50,158 nucleotides of DNA, from assembly GCA_028687645.1 (NCBI GenBank), contig JAQTZQ010000009.1, positions 1-50,158 on the forward strand. Reading direction: 5' to 3'. Positions 35,379 to 43,362 of the stretch are shown one piece after another. The notes beneath the pieces were generated by a model. It was not told the DNA's origin and did no database searches. It saw only the letters and a program-made list of their open reading frames with translations. The DNA is from Rhodocyclaceae bacterium (GTDB lineage Bacteria; Pseudomonadota; Gammaproteobacteria; Burkholderiales; Rhodocyclaceae). The position numbers and the translations under genes were made by a program. How positions within the stretch are numbered: position 1 is the first letter of the stretch; each line of letters begins with the position of its first letter.

Positions 35379-36276
35379 CGCCACCACCATCCTCCTCGTC
35401 GGCCACGGTTCACGCGGCCGTGAAGGCAACAAGGAAACCATCAATTTCGCCGCGCAATGGCGCGAACTTCATCCCGAATGGCGGATTGAAGTCTGCTTCA
35501 TCGAACACGCCGAGGTGTTGCTTGATGACGGACTGGACCGAGCGGCGCGCAATGCTGCAAAGGTGCTGGTCATCCCCTTCATTCTGAATGCCGCCGGCCA
35601 CGTCAAGATGGAGCTGCCGGCTGCGCTGGAGAGCGCCCGCCAGCGCCACCCGGCGGTTGAATTTGTCGTCACCCGCCACCTCGGCATGGGGCGCGAGATG
35701 CTGGTTGTGCTGCAGGGCCAGCTTGATCACCTGATCAAACAGATGGCCGTGCCCGACCCGATGACCACCGGCGTCGTGCTGCTTGGGCGCGGCTCGTCCG
35801 ACGCCAGCGCCAATGGCGAACTGGCCAAGATGGCGCGCTGGATTTTCGAGGATAACGAACATGAACTGGTCGACCTGGCCTTTACCGGCGTCACCTGGCC
35901 ACGTCTGGAAACCGTCGTCCAGCGGCAGGTCAGGCTGGGCATGATGCAGATTGCCATCGTCCCGGTGTACCTGTTCACCGGCGTGTTGATCGAGCGTATC
36001 CAGGAACAGGTAGCACGCCTGCAGCGGCAGTATCCGCAGATCACCTTCGCCTTGGGCACCCATTTCGGCTTCGACAAAGGGGTGTTCGAGCTGCTCGACG
36101 GCAAGGTCGACGGTGAGTTGGCGGAAGGCGGCATGCTCGAATGTGATGGCTGCAAATATCGCGAAGCCGCCGAGGAAGAACATCTGCACGACCACAGCCA
36201 CACGGCAACGGGAGGCTGCGGCCACAACCATGGGCACGATCACGCCCACCCCCACTGCGAACACGCTCACGCCTGA
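35371..36276 (+). CDS. cbiX: Sirohydrochlorin cobaltochelatase CbiX, long form with His-rich tail
   Basis: A 301-residue type II chelatase. The N-terminal half has LLVGHGSRGREGN with the metal-binding His, the second half GVVLLGRGSSDASANGELAK and LFTGVLIERIQEQV. At the C-terminus is MLECDGCKYR, a CxxC pattern like the MxCxxC Fe-S motif in some long CbiX proteins. It is followed by a tail of about 30 residues with a dozen or more His (HLHDHSHTA, HNHGHDHAHPHCEHAHA) that could store or buffer Co2+. It inserts cobalt into sirohydrochlorin, committing to the early-cobalt pathway. The start overlaps cobM. Confidence 0.93.
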   Translation: MTNATTILLVGHGSRGREGNKETINFAAQWRELHPEWRIEVCFIEHAEVLLDDGLDRAARNAAKVLVIPFILNAAGHVKMELPAALESARQRHPAVEFVVTRHLGMGREMLVVLQGQLDHLIKQMAVPDPMTTGVVLLGRGSSDASANGELAKMARWIFEDNEHELVDLAFTGVTWPRLETVVQRQVRLGMMQIAIVPVYLFTGVLIERIQEQVARLQRQYPQITFALGTHFGFDKGVFELLDGKVDGELAEGGMLECDGCKYREAAEEEHLHDHSHTATGGCGHNHGHDHAHPHCEHAHA

Positions 36277-36292
36277 GCTTAGGGAGAACACC

Positions 36293-36970
36293 ATGACCAC
36301 CAATACCATCACCGAACAACTGACCGAAGCCGGCCGTGCCATCGAGCACGATTCCTTTGCCGTGATCGACGCCGAAGCCGGCCCGCACAACTACAGCGCC
36401 GAGCAATGGCCGCTGGTCCGCCGGATGATCCACGCCAACGCCGATTTTGAATTCAACGGCCTCACCGCCTTCCATCCGGACGCCATGCGCGCCGGTTTTC
36501 AGGCCGTGCTCAAGGGCAACACGCCAATCGTTGCCGATGTCGAAATGATCTGCGTCGGCCTCTCCAAGCCACGTTTGCAGCATTTCGGCCTGACCACCCA
36601 TCACTACATTTCCGACGAGGACGTAATCGCCCAGGCCAAGCTGGAAAACAGCACCCGCGCCGTGCAGGCCATGCGCAAGGCGCAGCGGCTGGGCAGGCTT
36701 GATGGCGCGATTGTCGGCATCGGCAACGCACCGACCGCGCTGATCGAACTGGTGCGCCTGATCCGCGAAGAAGGCGTGCGCCCGGCGCTGGTCGTCGCCA
36801 TGCCGGTCGGCTTTGTTTCGGCAGCTGAATCGAAGGATTTGATGATGACGCTGAATGACGTGCCGTGGGTCGCCATCAAGGGCCGCAAGGGCGGCTCGAC
36901 GCTGGTCGTCGCCGCCATTCACGCCATGCTGTCGCTGGCCGAAGCTGAACAGAATAAGCTGGCGGTCTGA
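36293..36970 (+). CDS. cobH: Precorrin-8X methylmutase (CobH/CbiC)
   Basis: A 225-residue enzyme from the ATG at 36293, preceded by AGGGAG. Motifs: RRMIHANADFEF near residue 45, with the catalytic His, TPIVADVEMICVGL, AIVGIGNAPTALIELV and AMPVGFVSAAESKDLM. It moves the methyl group from C11 to C12, giving hydrogenobyrinate or cobyrinate. Length is normal. It is separated from cbiX by 16 bases. Confidence 0.95.
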   Translation: MTTNTITEQLTEAGRAIEHDSFAVIDAEAGPHNYSAEQWPLVRRMIHANADFEFNGLTAFHPDAMRAGFQAVLKGNTPIVADVEMICVGLSKPRLQHFGLTTHHYISDEDVIAQAKLENSTRAVQAMRKAQRLGRLDGAIVGIGNAPTALIELVRLIREEGVRPALVVAMPVGFVSAAESKDLMMTLNDVPWVAIKGRKGGSTLVVAAIHAMLSLAEAEQNKLAV

Positions 36971-36992
36971 ACGCTGACCAAAAGGAACAAGC

Positions 36993-37634
36993 ATGTATCT
37001 ACCCAAACACTTTGACCAACCGAGCGTCGATGTCCTGCATCAGCTGATGCAGGCACAACCGCTCGCCACGCTGGTTACGTTGTCTGCCGATGGGCTGAAC
37101 GCCAATCACCTCCCCTTTCATCTGAGCGCGGATACTGCCCCTTTGGGCACCCTGCGCGGCCACGTGGCACGGGCCAATCCGGTCTGGCGCGAGTCTTCCC
37201 AGGAGACGGAAGTGCTGGTGATCTTTCAGGGGCCGGATGCCTACATCACGCCGTCCTGGTATCCGACCAAGGCGGAACACGGCAAAGCCGTGCCGACCTG
37301 GAACTACGCCGTCGCCCACGCCTACGGCAAGCTCCGGGTCTGTGACGATGTGGTCTGGTTGCGTAGCCACTTGGCGGCGCTGACCGATCACAACGAAGCC
37401 GCTTTTGCCGAGCCCTGGCAAGTCTCCGATGCGCCGGCCGATTACACGGAAAAACTGATGGCGGCAATTGTCGGCATCGAGATTGAAATTACCCGGCTGA
37501 TGGGAAAATGGAAGGTCAGTCAAAATCAGCCGGCTGAAAACCGGGTGGGCGTCGTGCAAGCTTTGCAGGCCAGCGGTGCGGCCAATGCCTTGGCGATGGC
37601 TGCGCTGGTTGAAGGTGCCGGCAATGTCTCCTGA
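36993..37634 (+). CDS. PaiB-like FMN-binding split-barrel protein
   Basis: A 213-residue protein with a good ribosome-binding site (AAAGGAAC). PaiB-family features are MYLPKHFDQ at the start, GLNANHLPFHL, and ITPSWYPTKAEHGKAVPTWNY, the conserved core of the family. B. subtilis PaiB is called a transcriptional regulator, but the fold is that of FMN-binding flavin reductase-like proteins. Here it sits inside the cobalamin operon between cobH and cbiD, 22 and 15 bases from them. No precorrin-6A reductase gene is in the operon, and the known corrinoid reductase CobR shares the split-barrel fold, so a redox step in corrin synthesis is a reasonable idea but unproven. Confidence 0.85.
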   Translation: MYLPKHFDQPSVDVLHQLMQAQPLATLVTLSADGLNANHLPFHLSADTAPLGTLRGHVARANPVWRESSQETEVLVIFQGPDAYITPSWYPTKAEHGKAVPTWNYAVAHAYGKLRVCDDVVWLRSHLAALTDHNEAAFAEPWQVSDAPADYTEKLMAAIVGIEIEITRLMGKWKVSQNQPAENRVGVVQALQASGAANALAMAALVEGAGNVS

Positions 37635-37649
37635 TGCTGCTGGCCGGCA

Positions 37650-38789
37650 ATGACTGAAACCAAAGTCCGTAAAGGCGACGGCCGGCGTGAGCGCGGCAAC
37701 CGTACCGGTTTCACCACCGGCGCCTGCTCGGCGGCGGCGGCCAAGGCAGCGACGCTTGGCCTGCTCAATAGCGAGGTCGCGGATAGCGTTGTCTGCCGTC
37801 TGCCGAATGGCAGCGAGGTTACTTTTGCCGTGACCGATGGCTACGTCGAAGAGGTCGCCGGACTAGCCCATGCGGTGATCGTCAAGGATGCCGGCGATGA
37901 CCCGGATGCCACGCATGGCGCGCACATGACGGCCGATGTTCGCATCCTCAAGCATCGCGCCGGAGAAGTGCTGCTCAAGGGTGGTTTCGGGGTTGGCGTC
38001 GTCACCAAGGACGGCCTCGGGCTGGAAGTTGGCGGCCCGGCGATCAACCCGGTGCCGCGCCGCAACATCATCGACAACGTGCGGGCGGTGGCGGGTGAAC
38101 TGCTCGATCACGATGGGCTGGAAGTGACCATTTCGGTGCCGCTCGGCGATGAAATGGCCAAGAAGACGCTGAATGCCCGACTGGGCATTCTCGGCGGCAT
38201 TTCCATCCTCGGCACTACCGGCATCGTGCGGCCCTATTCGACTGCCGCTTTCCGCGCCAGCGTCGTGCAGGCGGTGGATGTGGCGGCGAAACAGGGCCAG
38301 ACCACGGTAATTTTCACCACCGGCGGGCGTACTGAAAAATTCGCCATGCGGCAGTTGCCTGAACTGGATGAATCCTGCTTTGTGCAGATGGGTGACTTTG
38401 TGAAGGCGGCTTTCACCTCGGCGGTCAAACGTGAATTCCCCAAGGTTTACGTGGGTGCCATGGTCGGCAAGCTGACCAAAATGTGTCAGGGGTTGTCCGT
38501 TACCCACGCCTGGAAGGCCGAGATCGACCGCGACATCCTCGCTGAATCAGCCCAGGAAGTCGGCGCGCCGCCCGATCTGGTGGAAGAAATCCGCGCCGCC
38601 GAAACCGCCCGCTTCGCGGCTGAAAAACTGTCAATTTTAGGGTTGACCGTAGCATTCCACCGGGCGCTCGCCGGCAAGGCGATTCGCAGCCTGAAAACCT
38701 GTTACCCGGGCAATTACCACCTGAGCATCCTCGTTTGCGATTTCGAGGGGCAGTTTATTTGTCGATTGGATGAAGATGAAGTCCTGTGA
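37650..38789 (+). CDS. cbiD: Cobalt-precorrin-5B C1-methyltransferase CbiD
   Basis: A 379-residue protein. The family opening is GNRTGFTTGACSAAAAKAA at about residues 16-34. Later it has GVGVVTKDGLGLEVGGPAINPVPR, GISILGTTGIVRPYS and TTGGRTEKFA. CbiD replaces CobF of the aerobic route and does C1 methylation in the early-cobalt pathway. No CobF or CobG is in the operon, so the anaerobic-type chemistry is used. A minus-oriented USS-like copy lies in the 3' half (38623-38653), encoding LSILGLTV. Confidence 0.95.
   Translation: MTETKVRKGDGRRERGNRTGFTTGACSAAAAKAATLGLLNSEVADSVVCRLPNGSEVTFAVTDGYVEEVAGLAHAVIVKDAGDDPDATHGAHMTADVRILKHRAGEVLLKGGFGVGVVTKDGLGLEVGGPAINPVPRRNIIDNVRAVAGELLDHDGLEVTISVPLGDEMAKKTLNARLGILGGISILGTTGIVRPYSTAAFRASVVQAVDVAAKQGQTTVIFTTGGRTEKFAMRQLPELDESCFVQMGDFVKAAFTSAVKREFPKVYVGAMVGKLTKMCQGLSVTHAWKAEIDRDILAESAQEVGAPPDLVEEIRAAETARFAAEKLSILGLTVAFHRALAGKAIRSLKTCYPGNYHLSILVCDFEGQFICRLDEDEVL
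38623..38653 (-). repeat. USS-like repeat copy 13
   Basis: On the minus strand: core CTACGGTCAAC, then CCTAAAATT and distal TTTTT, two bases closer than usual. Inside cbiD. Confidence 0.6.
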
Positions 38790-38802
38790 TGAAAAGAATC
38801 GG

Positions 38803-40200
38803 ATGAGCGCGGGACCCATCCCCCCTCCAACTCCCCCCTTGAAGGGGGGAGAGTTAACACCCCCTCCCTTTCAAGGGGAGGGCCGGGGTGGGGATGGGTT
38901 AAACCGGACCCTCTCCCCGGTTGCCCTAATCGGCATTCTCGACGACGGCTGGGCCGGGCTTTCCGACAGCGCCCGCCAGCGACTGGCCGGCGCTGATGTC
39001 GTGATCGGCGCCGGCCGCACGCTGGCACTGGTCGGCAGTCACCTTGCGCCGACGGCCGAGTTGATCGACATGGATGGCAAGCTCGGGCAGGTGCCGGGCT
39101 GGATGCTGGCCGCCCGCGATGCCGGCAAAACGGTGGTCGCGCTGGCCACCGGCGACCCGCTTTGCCACGGGATTGCCTCGTGGCTGACCGGCAAGCTGGG
39201 GCGCGATGGCTTCGAGATTTTGCCGGCGGTTTCCACCCTGCAACTGGCTTTTGCCCGTTTCAAGACGCCCTGGCAGGAGATCAAAATTTCGACCTGCCAT
39301 ACCGCTGATGCCGGCGAATGGTTTGTCGGCGCAACGCCGGCCCACGGCCTCTACAAGCTGATGCGGGCGATTGCCCTGAACCCTCGCGTGGCGCTTTTCA
39401 CCGGCCCGGATAACAACCCGGCCCGACTGGCGCGAGCCTTGATCACGGCCGGCTATGGCGACGAGGTCAAGCTTTCCATCGCTTGCCGTCTGCTGCTGCC
39501 CGATGAAGAAGTTTTCACCGGACTTGCTGCGGTCGACGTCGAAAATCGCCTATTTCCCGAGCCTAACGTCGTGCTGGTTGAGCGCAGCGCAACGGCCACG
39601 AATCCCAACTTCGCACCCGCTTTCGGCCTGGAAGACCTCGAATATATCCAGCGTTCACCGGAAAAAGGGCTGATTACCAAGCAGGAAGCCCGTGCCTTGT
39701 CGTTGGCCAAGCTGCGCCTCAAGCCCGACGCCATCGTCTGGGATATCGGTGCCGGCTCCGGTTCGGTCGGCCTCGAATGCGCCCGCCTCGCCCCGCACGG
39801 CCATGTTTGGGCAATCGAGAAAAACGAGGGCGATGCAGCCAATGCGCGGGCCAACGCGGCCCGTTTCCGCATCGGCAATTACACGCTGTACGAAGGCAAG
39901 GCCCCGGCCCAACTCGACACCTGGCCGGACCCGGATGCCGTATTCATCGGCGGCTCGGGCGGCGAACTGGGCGAATTGATCCGCTTGATCCTCGCCCGCC
40001 TGAAACCGGCTGGCCGACTGGTGATGAATTTCGTCACCATTGAAAACCTGGCCGGCGCAACTGCCGCCCTAAAAGAGGCCGGCGCGGTCTGGGATGTCGT
40101 CCAGCTCCAGGCCAGCCGCAGCCAACCCATTCTCGACATGCACCGACTGGCCGCCCAGAACCCGGTGTGGATTGTGACCGCAAGCAAGGAAAACGTATGA
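38803..40200 (+). CDS. cobL: CobL: fused CbiE-CbiT precorrin-6Y methyltransferase/decarboxylase
   Basis: About 465 residues. The N-terminal half is a CbiE-type tetrapyrrole methylase (ALIGILDDGWAGLSDSARQ, VIGAGRTLALV, LATGDPLCHGI). The C-terminal half is CbiT, a Rossmann SAM methyltransferase (QEARALSLAKLRLKPDAIVW, DIGAGSGSVGLE). It methylates C5 and C15 and decarboxylates the C12 acetate. The start is uncertain: ATG 38803 is chosen, but 38770 or 38776 inside cbiD are in frame. The first 30 or so residues (IPPPTPPLKGGE, then PPPFQGEGRGGDG) are encoded by an 87-bp inverted repeat inserted without frame change. The conserved enzyme begins only at about VALIGIL. Confidence 0.93.
   Translation: MSAGPIPPPTPPLKGGELTPPPFQGEGRGGDGLNRTLSPVALIGILDDGWAGLSDSARQRLAGADVVIGAGRTLALVGSHLAPTAELIDMDGKLGQVPGWMLAARDAGKTVVALATGDPLCHGIASWLTGKLGRDGFEILPAVSTLQLAFARFKTPWQEIKISTCHTADAGEWFVGATPAHGLYKLMRAIALNPRVALFTGPDNNPARLARALITAGYGDEVKLSIACRLLLPDEEVFTGLAAVDVENRLFPEPNVVLVERSATATNPNFAPAFGLEDLEYIQRSPEKGLITKQEARALSLAKLRLKPDAIVWDIGAGSGSVGLECARLAPHGHVWAIEKNEGDAANARANAARFRIGNYTLYEGKAPAQLDTWPDPDAVFIGGSGGELGELIRLILARLKPAGRLVMNFVTIENLAGATAALKEAGAVWDVVQLQASRSQPILDMHRLAAQNPVWIVTASKENV
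38814..38900. repeat. 87-bp G/C-rich inverted repeat at the 5' end of cobL
   Basis: The outer arms ACCCATCCCC and GGGGATGGGT and inner arms TCCCCCCTTGAAGGGGGGA and CCCTCCCTTTCAAGGGGAGGG form a long stem-loop of two sub-hairpins joined by AGAGTTAACA. This resembles the family of short palindromic repeats (core CCCTCCCCTTGAAAGGGAGG) that I know from many betaproteobacterial genomes. Its length is a multiple of three, so the cobL frame stays open through it. It could also affect translation by placing a strong hairpin near the start. Confidence 0.8.
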
Positions 40201-40970
40201 AGCCTTATGGAAAATTGATCGGCGCCTCGCTCGGCCCCGGCGACCCGGAACTGATTACCCGGCGCAGCTGGGCCGTGCTGCAATCCGGCGCGCGCTGGCT
40301 GTATCCCGTGAAAAAGGCCGAGGAATCGTCCTACGCCTTATCGATTGTCGAACGCGGCGGCTTGGCGATTCCGGTCGATGCCGAACAACTGGTTTTCCCG
40401 ATGACACGCGATGCCGACATTCTGGCCAAAGCGTGGACGCGCGCCGCTGCGCGCACGGTCGAACTGCTCGCCGAAGGCCGCGACCTGGTTTTCCTGGTCG
40501 AAGGCGATGCTTCCACCTTCGCCACCTTCGGCCATCTCGCCCGCGTCGTCCGTGAGCTGGTGCCGAACATTGAAGTCGAGACCATTCCCGGCGTTTCCTC
40601 CTTCGCCGCCGCTGCCGCCAGCACCGGCATTACGCTGGCCGAGGAGGACGAAACACTGGCGGTGATTCCCGCCAACTACGGGGTGGGCGTGATCGATCAC
40701 CTGCTCGACGAGTTCGACACGCTGGTCCTGCTCAAGGTCAAGCCGCAGGTCGATGAGGTGATCGAACTACTGGCGCGGCGCGATCTGCTCGCCACCTCGG
40801 TTTTCATCGAAAAAGTTGGCGCGCCGGATGAACGCATCGTCCGCGACGTGGCCAGCCTGCAGGGTGAAAAGGTCAATTACCTGTCGCTGATGCTGGTCCA
40901 GAACCCCAAGCGCGTGCGCGGCGAACTGCGGCGCGGTTGCCGCAAACGCAAGGAAGCGGCTGAATCGTAG
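40197..40970 (+). CDS. cobI: Precorrin-2 C20-methyltransferase (CobI/CbiL)
   Basis: A 257-residue methylase from the ATG at 40197, overlapping the cobL stop (ATGA). Motifs: GASLGPGDPELITRRSW, FLVEGDASTFATFGHL and IPGVSSFAAAAASTG, with the downstream VIPANYG and VLLKVKPQVDEVI typical of the C20 enzyme. It adds the C20 methyl group to (cobalt-)precorrin-2. The C-terminus is basic (LRRGCRKRKEAAES). A gap of 81 bases follows. Confidence 0.94.
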   Translation: MKPYGKLIGASLGPGDPELITRRSWAVLQSGARWLYPVKKAEESSYALSIVERGGLAIPVDAEQLVFPMTRDADILAKAWTRAAARTVELLAEGRDLVFLVEGDASTFATFGHLARVVRELVPNIEVETIPGVSSFAAAAASTGITLAEEDETLAVIPANYGVGVIDHLLDEFDTLVLLKVKPQVDEVIELLARRDLLATSVFIEKVGAPDERIVRDVASLQGEKVNYLSLMLVQNPKRVRGELRRGCRKRKEAAES

Positions 40971-41002
40971 ATTGTTACGACCACAGAAGCTACGGCTGGC
41001 CC

Positions 41003-41034
41003 TAGGGTCAACCGCAAAAAACACCCAAAAATTA
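41003..41034 (+). repeat. USS-like repeat copy 14, degenerate
   Basis: Core CTAGGGTCAAC, then CGCAAAAAA and a distal AAAAATTAAAA. Intergenic, between cobI and cbiG. The only plus-oriented copy accepted right of 28 kb. Confidence 0.5.
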
Positions 41035-41051
41035 AAACGGACCCCAAGCCC

Positions 41052-41795
41052 ATGAAAATCGCAGTCGTTTCAATTACCAAACACGGCATCGCGCTGGCCG
41101 GCAAAGTGGTTGCCGCCCTGCCCGGTGCCCAGCTATTCACGCCAGAAAAGTTCCGCACTGAAGCCGAAACCGCCGCGCCCGGTGCGGCCAACTGCTACGA
41201 AGGCAAGGTGGGCGATCAAGTGCCGGCCCTGTTCGCCGCCTTCGACGGCATCGTCGCCATTGTTTCGCTCGGCGCCGTCGTCCGTCTGATCGCGCCGCAT
41301 CTCGGCAAGAAGGAAACCGATCCGGCGGTCGTCGTCATCGACGAAGCCGGCAAGTTCGTCATCCCCATGCTCTCCGGCCATCTCGGCGGGGCCAATTCGC
41401 TCTCCGGCCATCTCGCCACGGCGCTCGGTGCGACGCCGGTATTGACCACCGCTTCCGACGCCCGTCAAACGCTGGCGGTCGATCTGCTCGGCCGCGAGCT
41501 GGGCTGGAAATTCGAGGCAACGCACGACGAAATCGTTCGCTGCAGCGCCGCCGTCGTGAATGACGAAGCGGTCGCGCTGGTTCAGGAAGCCGGCAGCGAG
41601 GACTGGTGGAGCGACCACGCCAATGGGCGGAGCGGCCCGCTGGCGGCGAATATTCAGCGCTTTGCGCGGCTGGAGGAGGTGGAGTGCGACAAATTCGCCG
41701 CCGTGCTGTGGATCAGCCAGCGCGATATGCCGGCTGATTTCGCCGCCCAACTGGCCGGCAAGCGGGTGATTTATCGCCCTTCGGACAAGGCATGA
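41052..41795 (+). CDS. cbiG: CbiG, N-terminal and central domains
   Basis: A 247-residue protein matching the first two domains of CbiG, the cobalt-precorrin-5A hydrolase that opens the delta-lactone ring and releases acetaldehyde. KIAVVSITKHGIALAGKV, then AIVSLGAVVRLIAPHLGKK and VVVIDEAGKFVIPMLSGHLGGANSLS are the conserved regions. The third domain is encoded by the next gene (ATGA overlap), so the enzyme is split. It is preceded by a gap of 81 bases containing a degenerate repeat copy and no obvious ribosome-binding site other than GGACCC. Confidence 0.93.
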   Translation: MKIAVVSITKHGIALAGKVVAALPGAQLFTPEKFRTEAETAAPGAANCYEGKVGDQVPALFAAFDGIVAIVSLGAVVRLIAPHLGKKETDPAVVVIDEAGKFVIPMLSGHLGGANSLSGHLATALGATPVLTTASDARQTLAVDLLGRELGWKFEATHDEIVRCSAAVVNDEAVALVQEAGSEDWWSDHANGRSGPLAANIQRFARLEEVECDKFAAVLWISQRDMPADFAAQLAGKRVIYRPSDKA

Positions 41796-42208
41796 AAATC
41801 GCCCTTGGCCTCGGCTGCGACCGGGGCACGCCGGCGGCAACCATTGCCCAATGCATCAATGAAGCGCTGGCCGCCTGCGGTGCGACGCTTTCCGATGTCT
41901 GGGCGGTGGCCAGTATCGATCTCAAGGCCAACGAAAGCGGTCTGTTGCACGTGATCGAGGAAAACGGCTGGCCGTGCCTTTTTTACTCCGCGACGGCACT
42001 TGCTGCGGTCGACGTGCCAAATCCCTCAAAAACCGTCCTCAAATTCACCGGCACGCCGTCGGTTTCCGAAGCGGCGGCTTTGCTGGCGGCGAATGCCGAC
42101 AAGTCCCATTTGATTCTCGAAAAACACAAGTTGCGCGGCCCGGACGGGCGCAATGCAACTGTTTCCATTGCAAGGATGCCCCATGAACGCCTCAACACTT
42201 ACACCTGA
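41792..42208 (+). CDS. cobE: CobE / CbiG C-terminal domain protein
   Basis: A 138-residue protein with KIALGLGCDRGTPAATI, VWAVASIDLKANESGLL, FTGTPSVSEAAALL and LILEKHKLRGPDGRNATVSIA, typical of CobE and of the C-terminal domain of CbiG. It probably assists corrin ring-opening with the separate CbiG protein, or binds intermediates. It starts inside the cbiG stop and its end overlaps cobJ by 26 bases. Confidence 0.92.
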   Translation: MKIALGLGCDRGTPAATIAQCINEALAACGATLSDVWAVASIDLKANESGLLHVIEENGWPCLFYSATALAAVDVPNPSKTVLKFTGTPSVSEAAALLAANADKSHLILEKHKLRGPDGRNATVSIARMPHERLNTYT

Positions 42209-43181
42209 AACCCTCAAGAAAACCGGAAAAATCATGCTCGTCGGCCTCGGCCCGGGTAGTCAGGATCACCTGACGGCGCGTGCCCGAGCGGCGATTGCCG
42301 AGGCCGATACGATCATTGGTTACGTGACTTACATCCGGCTGGTCGCCGATCTGGTGGTTGGCAAGGAAGTGATCAAGAAGTCGATGACCGAGGAACTTGA
42401 TCGCGCCATCGAATCACTGGAGCGCGCCAGCCAGGGCAAGAAAGTGGCGCTGATTTCTTCGGGCGATGCCGGGGTTTACGGCATGGCCGGGCCAACCTTC
42501 GAGGTACTTTTTCAGGCTGGCTGGACGCCGGATTCCGGTATCGAAGTCGAGATCATCCCCGGCGCCTCTGCCCTGAACACCTGCGCCGCGCTGGTCGGTG
42601 CGCCGCTGACCCACGACTTCTGCGCCATTTCGCTCTCCGACCTGCTGACGCCGTGGCCGACCATCGCCCGCCGGCTCGATGCCGTCGCCTATGCCGACTT
42701 CGTCGTCGCGCTCTACAACCCGAAAAGCGGCCGCCGCACGCAACAGATCGTCGAAGCCCAGCGCCTTTTCCTGCGCCATCGCGATCCGCAGACACCGGTT
42801 GCCATCGTCAAATCGGCCTACCGCCCGAAGCAGCGGATCGAATTCACCACGTTGGAGAAAATGAACGAATGCGACATCGGCATGCTGTCCACGGTGCTGA
42901 TCGGCAATTCCAACACCTTCATCAAACACGGCCTGATGGTGACGCCGCGCGGCTACGCCAACAAATACGCCGTTGAAGATGGCGAGCGCAACACCCACGA
43001 CGGCGAACAGGCCGGGCGCTCGCTATCGACCGGCCTCAATGGCTGGATGGCGAGCATTCAGGCGAGCGGCAAGAGCGCTGCCGAACTGGCTGTATTACAT
43101 CGCCTGCCCGAGGACTACATCGCTGCCGTTTTGCTTACCGAGATCGCGGAGGAAGGCGAAGCCAACGAAATCGAAGTTTGA
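42183..43181 (+). CDS. cobJ: Precorrin-3B C17-methyltransferase (CobJ/CbiH) with C-terminal extension
   Basis: A 332-residue protein from the ATG at 42183, with AAGGA ahead. The methylase core has LVGLGPGSQDHLTARARAAI, ISSGDAGVYGMAGPTFE, PGASALNTCAALVGAPL and SLSDLLTPW, which mark the C17 ring-contraction enzyme. The last 70 residues (from about KYAVEDGERN) go beyond the usual roughly 250-residue length and form a short helical region (GWMASIQASGKSAAELAVLH, PEDYIAAVLLTEIAEE) of unknown role. Last gene of the operon. Confidence 0.93.
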   Translation: MNASTLTPETLKKTGKIMLVGLGPGSQDHLTARARAAIAEADTIIGYVTYIRLVADLVVGKEVIKKSMTEELDRAIESLERASQGKKVALISSGDAGVYGMAGPTFEVLFQAGWTPDSGIEVEIIPGASALNTCAALVGAPLTHDFCAISLSDLLTPWPTIARRLDAVAYADFVVALYNPKSGRRTQQIVEAQRLFLRHRDPQTPVAIVKSAYRPKQRIEFTTLEKMNECDIGMLSTVLIGNSNTFIKHGLMVTPRGYANKYAVEDGERNTHDGEQAGRSLSTGLNGWMASIQASGKSAAELAVLHRLPEDYIAAVLLTEIAEEGEANEIEV

Positions 43182-43250
43182 GTAAGGTCGCCAAACCTTA
43201 ACAGTGTCCCCATCAGCATTCTTGAAATCGACTCCCCAAGACCCCAAAAC

Positions 43251-43289
43251 TTGACAATTTAAACGGCAACGATAATAATTCGCGTTTGC
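43251..43289 (+). promoter_or_regulatory. Promoter with Fur-box-like site upstream of the TonB receptor
   Basis: TTGACA (43251-43256) and TAATAA (43273-43278) are separated by 16 bases. The -10 overlaps GATAATAATTCGCGTTTGC (43271-43289), matching 12 of 19 positions of the Fur consensus, with a perfect left half GATAAT. It suggests repression by Fe-Fur. No cobalamin riboswitch elements were found in 43182-43362. Confidence 0.6.
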
Positions 43290-43362
43290 ACCAACCGCAA
43301 CGCCAGCCACCTAAGCACCTGCAGGCAGCCAGCCATTTTCCGACCCTGACTGGAGGCCTTCA

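Noticed and set aside
35410-36390. Long minus-strand open frame (326 codons) opposite cbiX
   Set aside because: It is antisense to a well-supported gene, a typical shadow of GC-rich coding sequence, and has no recognisable motif.
43182-43362. Second cobalamin riboswitch upstream of the TonB receptor
   Set aside because: None of the conserved core elements seen at 31597-31780 is present; the region shows a promoter with a Fur-like site.
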